Below, piece by piece: positions 6,977 through 12,008 of a DNA stretch of 17,647 bases. Each line of letters starts with the position of its first letter. The first letter of the stretch is position 1. A program made the translations under genes and the position numbers. The DNA is from Caryophanales bacterium UBA4365 (GTDB lineage: Bacteria; Bacillota_I; Bacilli_A; RFN20; CAG-826), in the NCBI GenBank assembly GCA_002393905.1, contig DGSJ01000010.1:1-17647 (forward strand), given 5' to 3'. Under the pieces are notes generated by a model. The model was not told where the DNA came from and made no database searches. It saw only the letters and a program-made list of their open reading frames with translations.

Positions 6977-7900
6977 ATGAAAAAGAAATGTTTATTACTA
7001 TTGCTCCCACTCTTATTTGCGGGATGCTCCGAAAAAGGCTTAGAGCCATTCGAAAATAATGTTGATGGTAGTTTATCCATCATGACGCCAACAGGCGCCC
7101 CAGCGGTCGTTTTATCATCGTTTATCAACGATCCTAAGTTCCAGCCATCCAATACAGCTCCAACAATCATTGCCCAAATGGTACAAGAGAAGGTTGATAT
7201 TGCTGTTTTACCAACAAATGCTGGAATTCAACAAATTAATAAAGGCTTAAATTACCAAATAGCTGCAACAATTACCTTTGGTAATATGTTTATTGTATCA
7301 AACGGAACCGATGATGATGGCGTTTTAGATGCGACTGACAATATTTACCTTTTTGGCAAGGGAAGCGTCCCTCACAAAACTTTCCAGGCCATCTATAACA
7401 TCAATGTCCCAGATGAAAAGATCAAAGGCAGTTCGGGTGACATTAAAAATATGATTGAGCTCAACCAAGAAGCTTATGAATATGCTTTAATTGCTGAACC
7501 TGATTTAACAAGCTTACAAAGTAAAGGGGCTCCAATTACAGTCTTTGCTAATATTCAATCTGAATATAAGAACAAATTTAATGGTCAAGAAATCTTCCAA
7601 GCGTCTGTTTTTGTCAAGAAAGGCTTAAACGCTGATACGGTGAAGTCATACCTTGATGCATTTAAACGTTATTCAGCACGTCTTTTAGAACATCCAGAAA
7701 CATTAAAAGATGTTTTAGCAAAAGATCCAGCAGCCGAATCCGCATTAGCGATTAATATTGATGATGCAACTGCATCAATCAGTAACGGTAATCGTCTTGG
7801 TGTCGGTTATAAGAACGCTTTTGAACATAAATCAGAGATTGATACATTCTTATCGGTCTTTGGCCTACCAGCAACGAATGAAGAAATTTATTTCAAATAA
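6977..7900 (+). CDS. ABC transporter substrate-binding lipoprotein (nitrate/sulfonate/thiamine-precursor type)
   Basis: Extracytoplasmic solute-binding protein, predicted to be a membrane-anchored lipoprotein. The N-terminus MKKKCLLLLLPLLFAGC is a type II signal peptide with lipobox LFAGC (Cys17 of this start). The mature part (for example TPTGAPAVVLSSFI and VDIAVLPTNAGIQQIN) looks like the NMT1/SsuA-like periplasmic-binding fold, matching the SsuC-like permease that follows. The substrate cannot be read from the sequence. ATGs at 6965 and 6971 are in frame, but 6965 lies inside the predicted -10 and there is no Shine-Dalgarno sequence, so 6977 is preferred (307 aa). It overlaps the permease by 23 nt. 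The gene is divergent from the Crp-like regulator, which probably controls it. Confidence 0.85.
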   Translation: MKKKCLLLLLPLLFAGCSEKGLEPFENNVDGSLSIMTPTGAPAVVLSSFINDPKFQPSNTAPTIIAQMVQEKVDIAVLPTNAGIQQINKGLNYQIAATITFGNMFIVSNGTDDDGVLDATDNIYLFGKGSVPHKTFQAIYNINVPDEKIKGSSGDIKNMIELNQEAYEYALIAEPDLTSLQSKGAPITVFANIQSEYKNKFNGQEIFQASVFVKKGLNADTVKSYLDAFKRYSARLLEHPETLKDVLAKDPAAESALAINIDDATASISNGNRLGVGYKNAFEHKSEIDTFLSVFGLPATNEEIYFK

Positions 7901-8654
7901 ATATGTTTTAATTATTTTAGGAATCATTCTTCTTTTTGGATTATGGTTTTTAGCAACGCTTATCTTTGATAAGAATTCAATGATTTTTCCTTCGCCAATT
8001 GTGACATTTGAAGCGATGGTGAAGTTACTCGGAATTGGTTATACATACCAATGTTTAGCTTATTCTCTTCTAAAAATGCTTATTGGATTCTTTATAGCGT
8101 TTATCATCGCCGGAATCCTTGCTTTAATTGTTCGAGATAACGAGAAACTCTACATAGTAATGTCTCCGCTAATGACTGCTTTAAAAGCGATTCCAACAGC
8201 TGCTGTTGTCTTCTTGTTTGTTGTTTTGGTTAAAGCGGAATATGCACCATGTTTTCTTGTAACGATTATATCGTTACCAATTCTTTATGAAGCACTCGTT
8301 AATGGCATGAGAAACATTGATCCACAAATTTTGGATGCGGTGAAAATCGATGGTGGTAAAGGAATCCAAACTGTCTTTAGAATTCAAATACCACTAGCTC
8401 TCCCTTATTTAATTGTTGGTATCATTTCATCATTTTCTCTATCTTTTAAGATAGAAATTATGTCCGAGATTGTCACAGGTTATACGCGTAATGGTTTAGG
8501 CAGTTTGATTAAAGCTGCCCAAATCAATGATCCAACAAATATGGCGGTCATTTTTGGCTATTCCTTGATAGCGATTTTGCTGATGATTATTGTATCAATC
8601 CCGGCTAATTACTTAAGAAATAAAGTGGCGGTTAAAACAGGAATTAGTAGATAA
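7878..8654 (+). CDS. ABC transporter permease (SsuC/TauC/ThiX-like)
   Basis: Inner-membrane permease of the binding-protein-dependent family, 258 aa from the ATG at 7878 (MKKFISNKYVLIILG). The frame stays open upstream inside the lipoprotein gene, but translation from there would add an implausible hydrophilic stretch before the first membrane helix. About six hydrophobic segments are visible, starting with VLIILGIILLFGLWFLATLIF. The coupling (EAA) loop DAVKIDGGKGIQTVFRIQIPLALP is clear and would dock an ATPase. No ATPase gene lies on either side; a terminator follows. The component may share an ATPase encoded elsewhere. The substrate is unknown: nitrate, sulfonate, taurine and thiamine-precursor importers all have this architecture. 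The last codons overlap a TTAGTAG repeat. Confidence 0.88.
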   Translation: MKKFISNKYVLIILGIILLFGLWFLATLIFDKNSMIFPSPIVTFEAMVKLLGIGYTYQCLAYSLLKMLIGFFIAFIIAGILALIVRDNEKLYIVMSPLMTALKAIPTAAVVFLFVVLVKAEYAPCFLVTIISLPILYEALVNGMRNIDPQILDAVKIDGGKGIQTVFRIQIPLALPYLIVGIISSFSLSFKIEIMSEIVTGYTRNGLGSLIKAAQINDPTNMAVIFGYSLIAILLMIIVSIPANYLRNKVAVKTGISR

Positions 8655-8661
8655 TTAGTAG
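8644..8661 (+). repeat. TTAGTAG heptamer array 2 with adjacent DnaA-box-like sites
   Basis: TTAGTAG at 8644 and 8655, exactly 11 bp apart, overlapping the permease stop. TTATTCACA (8665-8673) follows and fits the relaxed DnaA-box pattern TTATNCACA. TGTGGAAAA (8682-8690) is a one-mismatch box in the opposite orientation. Confidence 0.6.
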
Positions 8662-8686
8662 ATGTTATTCACATCGAAATATGTGG

Positions 8687-8717
8687 AAAAGTACGGAAAT
8701 CGTGCTTTTTCTTTTTT
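8687..8717 (+). terminator. Terminator of the ABC transporter operon
   Basis: AAAAGTACG (8687-8695), loop GAAAT, CGTGCTTTT (8701-8709) with one G-U pair, then a T-rich tail to 8717. It ends transcription 33 nt after the permease stop. Confidence 0.75.
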
Positions 8718-8740
8718 ATATAATAGGATAATAAAGTAAT

Positions 8741-8766
8741 AAAAAAGAACGATTAATTCGTTCTTT
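8741..8766 (-). terminator. Terminator of the yqeG-rsfS operon
   Basis: Nine-base-pair stem (8744-8752 with 8758-8766), loop TTAAT, A6 on the + strand, which is a T6 tail for the minus-strand transcript. The + side also ends in a T-rich tract, so it may work in both directions between the convergent operons. Confidence 0.75.
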
Positions 8767-8776
8767 CTTAATAGTT

Positions 8777-8804
8777 GGTTAACATAATATCTCTTATGCG
8801 AAGT
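8777..8804 (-). other. dif: dif chromosome dimer-resolution site (XerC/XerD target)
   Basis: Read on the minus strand: XerC arm ACTTCGCATAA, 6-bp centre GAGATA, XerD arm TTATGTTAACC. This has the exact 11-6-11 layout of two-recombinase dif sites. From memory of the published sites, 20 of 28 positions match Escherichia coli dif (including CGCATAA and TTATGTTAA) and 21 of 28 match Bacillus subtilis dif (including ACTTC at the XerC end). The site overlaps the last base of the rsfS stop and lies between rsfS and its terminator, at the point where + and - strand gene runs converge. Confidence 0.87.
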
Positions 8805-9130
8805 TACTTCTTTTTCGAGTTAGATAAGACTTGTTCGATGGAAACTCTTTCTCTTTCTTCTTTGGAAAAAATGTTCACGATGACATGATAAGCATCAATC
8901 AAAATCCATCCAGATTCAGGAGTTCCTTCTTTATGGGAATAATTAATTTTCTTTTCCTCGAGCTTATCAATAACTGCGTCAGCTAAGGCGCCGATTTGAC
9001 GAATATTCGTGGCTGAACAAAGAACATAATATTCCGCGAAAGGCGTTCTTTCGGAAACATCAATCACAGAAATGTCTTCTGCCTTATGATCTTCGAGGAC
9101 TTTTTTAATTAAAGTAACAACTTTATCCAT
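8804..9130 (-). CDS. rsfS: Ribosomal silencing factor RsfS
   Basis: RsfS/YbeB/Iojap family, 108 aa, a normal length. It binds ribosomal protein L14 on the 50S subunit and blocks subunit joining when nutrients are scarce. Family features are DISVIDVSERTPFAEYYVLCSATNIRQIGALADAV and GWILIDAYHVIVNIFSKEERE. The ATG at 9130 is supported by AGGAG (9138-9142 on the complementary strand) 7 nt upstream. It follows nadD-yqeK by 2 nt, as the last gene of the yqeG-yqeH-nadD/yqeK operon, the same relative order as in Bacillus. The transcript must continue through the dif site before reaching the terminator at 8741-8766. Confidence 0.94.
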   Translation of the reverse strand: MDKVVTLIKKVLEDHKAEDISVIDVSERTPFAEYYVLCSATNIRQIGALADAVIDKLEEKKINYSHKEGTPESGWILIDAYHVIVNIFSKEERERVSIEQVLSNSKKK

Positions 9131-9132
9131 AC

Positions 9133-10236
9133 TTAATCTCCTAAATACATCTTAAAACACTCATCGGTGAGTCTATTTTCAATATCTTTAGCGTGGGCGA
9201 GCAAATATTTGCGATTATCTACTAACGTGTCTAAAAAGCCTTGTTTCCAATTCTTTAAGCAAGAATTAATTAAGAAGCGAGAATCAAATTGACGAGTTGG
9301 CTCAATTTTATCCGCGGCATAGACCACCATTCCAAGCTGGCTCATATTTGCGCAACCTGTGCAATGGAATTTCACCGCATTTAAGATTTCTTCATCTTGA
9401 ATGTTTAGATCATTTTTTAAAATATATTCACCAATAAATTGGTGATAAGCGAATTTTGGCATGTCTAAATAATCCGAATATTCATTCTTCATGACTTCTT
9501 CTGGATTAATTTTTCCGAAATTGGCAAGCTTTCCAATATCATGAAATAAACCAGTAAAGTAGAATCTTGAAGGATTCTCTAGGCTATTTGCACAAGCGAT
9601 TTGATAAGAAAGTTTAGCGACTTCAATTGAGTGAAGAAGACGTTTCTCATCCACATATCCAGATAACTTCTTTACAAAGTAAAGACGATTCTTTTCAATA
9701 TAATTTAAAACTTCTTGTGGTAAATCATGAGATAAACCAAGTCGAACATTAGTTGAGCTAACTTCACCGCTTTCGAGATAGTTTAAATTAAGCATATTGT
9801 ATTTATATACAATGTCTTCGTTAATTAAAACTCCAGGGCGAGGAACAAAAACGATTTGCGTTAATTGACTAAGCACCGCCGCTTCTTTCCAATCTGGGAA
9901 TTTATTAACTTGGTCTCCACCAATTAAAAGATAGAATTTTGAGGTTGGGTATTTCTTTAAGAAATAACGAACTGTATCAATTGTATAATTGACATCACTT
10001 TTAGATTTTAATTCAAAATCAGAAATGATCGAACCTGCTGGAGCATAGGCTCGTAAAACAAGTTTCATCATTTTTAAACGATCATCCGCACTAGCTTCAC
10101 ATTCTTTCCAACGTGGTGAGCGTGCCGGCACGAAAATAACGTCTGCGTTAAGCTTTAGCGTTGCAGCGCGAGCAATACGAAGATGACCGTTATGAATTGG
10201 ATCAAAAGATCCACCGTAAATGATGTAATTAGCCAT
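9133..10236 (-). CDS. nadD: Fusion of nicotinate-nucleotide adenylyltransferase (NadD) and YqeK HD hydrolase
   Basis: Two enzymes in one 367-aa chain. Residues about 1-188 are NadD, which adenylates nicotinate mononucleotide to deamido-NAD: nucleotidyltransferase motif GGSFDPIHNGH (8-18), IGGDQVNKFPDW (105-116) and SSTNVR (160-165). Residues about 196-350 are a YqeK-type HD domain with H202, H232-D233 (LFHDIGKL), H265, H291 and D309 as metal ligands; this family is known to hydrolyse diadenosine tetraphosphate asymmetrically. In Bacillus the two are separate adjacent genes; fusions are known in some Mollicutes-like lineages. The usual PPHK segment of NadD reads SPRWK here, a visible deviation. 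It starts 4 nt after yqeH and ends 2 nt before rsfS. No strong ribosome-binding site precedes it, so coupling to yqeH is likely. Confidence 0.93.
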   Translation of the reverse strand: MANYIIYGGSFDPIHNGHLRIARAATLKLNADVIFVPARSPRWKECEASADDRLKMMKLVLRAYAPAGSIISDFELKSKSDVNYTIDTVRYFLKKYPTSKFYLLIGGDQVNKFPDWKEAAVLSQLTQIVFVPRPGVLINEDIVYKYNMLNLNYLESGEVSSTNVRLGLSHDLPQEVLNYIEKNRLYFVKKLSGYVDEKRLLHSIEVAKLSYQIACANSLENPSRFYFTGLFHDIGKLANFGKINPEEVMKNEYSDYLDMPKFAYHQFIGEYILKNDLNIQDEEILNAVKFHCTGCANMSQLGMVVYAADKIEPTRQFDSRFLINSCLKNWKQGFLDTLVDNRKYLLAHAKDIENRLTDECFKMYLGD

Positions 10237-10240
10237 TAAA

Positions 10241-11383
10241 CTATTTTGTTAAGACCTTAGGTCTTGAGGAATAAATTGCGACTCCTTTTGGAAGGCAAAT
10301 GCGGAATGTTTGGTTGGCGGCTTTAAAGTTAACCCAGCCTAAACCTTGGACACCAATATCGCGGTAATTACTTTCAGTAATCGTAATCTCGAAAACATCT
10401 AAATCTTTTCCTGAATGAATCTTTGGAAGAGATGGAACAAGGCGTTTGCGTAAGACAAGTTGGATAAATTTGTCATCAACGCGTTGTCCGGAGAGTTTCT
10501 TTAGCTCGACATGGTCATGGAAATAGCACTTAAAGTTGGTTTTCTTGCCTTTAATGAGTTGGATGTAACCAATTCCACCAAGACAGAGAACTTGACCCTC
10601 TTCAAGGCTAACTTTTCTTGATTCAACAGCCTTTGTTAAATAGATTTGTTTAAGTGTGGCGCGATCAAGGTTAAACAAAATGGAGTTATTAATCGAAATT
10701 CCTGGAGCATCATATAATGATGCGGTTCTTGATAGAGGAATTTCCATAACTGATAATTTGGTCTTTGGATAAAGGTGTGTGGAGATTGTACCTTTAGACA
10801 TGTTGGAATAAACACGAAGGAATGATTGGACAAGAGTTGTTTTGCCGCTTAAAGATGAACCGATAACGTAGACATCTCTTCCGTTTCTAAGTTCGTATAT
10901 TCTTGATAGAATATTTTTCGCATTTTCATCAGTTGTGGCACTACCTAGGACAACATCGTCGCGAGTTAACTTAATTCCGGAAGCACGGAAACGATGTGCG
11001 ACATATTCACGGGTATCTTCTTCGGTACAACTTGCTGGTAAAAGGTCGAACTTATTACCAACAACTAAAATATCCATTCCTTGAAGAATAGCGTTAATTT
11101 GGAGAGAGAAACTAGCCTCAAACGAGAAGAGGTTTACTACGTAAACAATTAAAGCGTTTTTACGCTTTGCATCCATAATGAACTTGAGATAATCTTCACT
11201 GACTTCTGGATCATTGGATTTGTTTTTGTAACGTTCAAGTTCAAAACAGTGATCACAGAATAAGAAGTTTTGTGATGCGTTTTCTAATGTTTCTTTCTTG
11301 ACATAACCCTCTTTTGTTGGGTCTTCAGATTGCAATACAGCTCCACAGCTATAGCAACGACGAATTTGAGAAATTTTTGCCAT
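10241..11383 (-). CDS. yqeH: Circularly permuted GTPase YqeH (30S ribosome assembly)
   Basis: GTPase needed for 30S subunit assembly in Bacillus. From the ATG at 11383 it has 380 aa. It starts with a treble-clef zinc motif (C10, C13, C43, C46). The GTPase motifs come in permuted order, diagnostic for the family: G4 NKFD (110-113), SAT (148-150, G5-like), then G1 GSSLSGKT (175-182), then G3 DAPG (225-228). A C-terminal RNA-binding-type domain follows. G1 reads S-L-S-G-K-T rather than the common N-V-G-K-S. An ATG at 11398 is in frame, but GGAGGG (11391-11396) 7 nt before 11383 fixes the downstream start. The yqeG stop and this start share one base (TAATG), so translation is coupled. Confidence 0.95.
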   Translation of the reverse strand: MAKISQIRRCYSCGAVLQSEDPTKEGYVKKETLENASQNFLFCDHCFELERYKNKSNDPEVSEDYLKFIMDAKRKNALIVYVVNLFSFEASFSLQINAILQGMDILVVGNKFDLLPASCTEEDTREYVAHRFRASGIKLTRDDVVLGSATTDENAKNILSRIYELRNGRDVYVIGSSLSGKTTLVQSFLRVYSNMSKGTISTHLYPKTKLSVMEIPLSRTASLYDAPGISINNSILFNLDRATLKQIYLTKAVESRKVSLEEGQVLCLGGIGYIQLIKGKKTNFKCYFHDHVELKKLSGQRVDDKFIQLVLRKRLVPSLPKIHSGKDLDVFEITITESNYRDIGVQGLGWVNFKAANQTFRICLPKGVAIYSSRPKVLTK

Positions 11384-11904
11384 TATCTTTCCCTCCAATC
11401 AATTAGTTTTCCTTTTCGTCTTAAATGATGACGAATTGGGCGATCAAACAAGCGGTTAAAGTGGGTGGTTGGTTGATCTTCCTTGACAATCTTATCAGTA
11501 AGAATACTAAGTATTCTAGCACGATTCGCCGAGGCGATATCGGTTGTGGTTTGATCGCCAATCATCACCGCTGTTTTTGGATCAATTTGTGCTTCATGAA
11601 GTTTACGAAGAAGCTTTTTAGCAAATGGTTTACCCACCGCTGAAGCATATCTAACTCCAAGAGTTTCCGCATAAAGCTTGACACGCTTTCCGGTATTGTT
11701 CGAGATGATAAATAATTCAATCCCGTTTTCCTTTAAAAATTCTTTAAAGGCGACTACGTTAGCGCTTGGAGTCTTACTTTTATACGAATCTAGAGTGTTA
11801 TCTAGATCCGATAAAACAGTCTTAATTCCATGCTTTTTATAAAAATCAATCTCAATCTCGAAGATTGATTTTGCATGGGCATAAGGAGTGTAAACTTTGC
11901 ACAT
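11383..11904 (-). CDS. yqeG: HAD-superfamily phosphatase YqeG
   Basis: HAD-IIIA phosphatase of the YqeG family, 173 aa from the ATG at 11904, the family's usual length of about 172. Motif I is LSDLDNTLDSY, motif II IISNNTGKRV, the motif III lysine lies in GKPFAKKLL, and motif IV is MIGDQTTTDI. The biological substrate is unknown; a GTPase partner YqeH follows in most Firmicutes. A GTG at 11919 is in frame and would add five residues, but it overlaps a perfect -10 box, so 11904 is preferred. There is no Shine-Dalgarno sequence. It is the first gene of the yqeG-yqeH-nadD/yqeK-rsfS operon; the Bacillus intervening genes aroE and yhbY are absent. The stop shares one base with the yqeH start. Confidence 0.92.
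   Translation of the reverse strand: MCKVYTPYAHAKSIFEIEIDFYKKHGIKTVLSDLDNTLDSYKSKTPSANVVAFKEFLKENGIELFIISNNTGKRVKLYAETLGVRYASAVGKPFAKKLLRKLHEAQIDPKTAVMIGDQTTTDIASANRARILSILTDKIVKEDQPTTHFNRLFDRPIRHHLRRKGKLIDWRER
11391..11396 (-). promoter_or_regulatory. Ribosome-binding site for yqeH
   Basis: GGAGGG on the minus strand, 7 nt before the ATG at 11383. It overlaps the alternative ATG at 11398 and therefore rules it out as the main start. Confidence 0.8.
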
Positions 11905-11910
11905 ATCATA

Positions 11911-11937
11911 ATTATACACATTCTTTAGTTAACTAAA
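11911..11937 (-). promoter_or_regulatory. Predicted yqeG operon promoter with a 14-bp palindrome in the spacer
   Basis: Perfect TATAAT on the minus strand (11911-11916), giving a predicted start at 11904, the A of the yqeG ATG. There is no good -35. A perfect palindrome TTTAGTTAACTAAA (11924-11937) covers the spacer and part of the -35 region, a typical place for a repressor site. Its binding protein is unknown. Confidence 0.5.
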
Positions 11938-11962
11938 AGCGAGAATAATTCGCATATGTATG

Positions 11963-11990
11963 AAAAAAACGCTGATTTCGCAGCGTTTTT
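11963..11990 (-). terminator. Terminator of parE-parC
   Basis: Ten-base-pair stem (11965-11974 with 11981-11990) with a GC-rich core ACGCTG/CAGCGT, loop ATTTCG, and A7 on + giving T7 for the minus transcript. It lies 18 nt after the parC stop. The T-rich + side may also work in the other direction. Confidence 0.85.
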
Positions 11991-12008
11991 CACTCATTTT
12001 TGATGATT

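Noticed and set aside
7758..7877. Upstream extension of the permease frame inside the lipoprotein gene
   Set aside because: Overlaps 120 nt of a clear gene, has no membrane-protein character, and an ATG at 7878 directly precedes the first hydrophobic helix.
9649..9657. DnaA-box-like TCATCCACA in nadD-yqeK
   Set aside because: Single one-mismatch site inside coding sequence, with no array or second box nearby.
11905..11919. GTG start five codons upstream for YqeG
   Set aside because: It overlaps a perfect TATAAT, lacks a ribosome-binding site, and the shorter form already has the family length.
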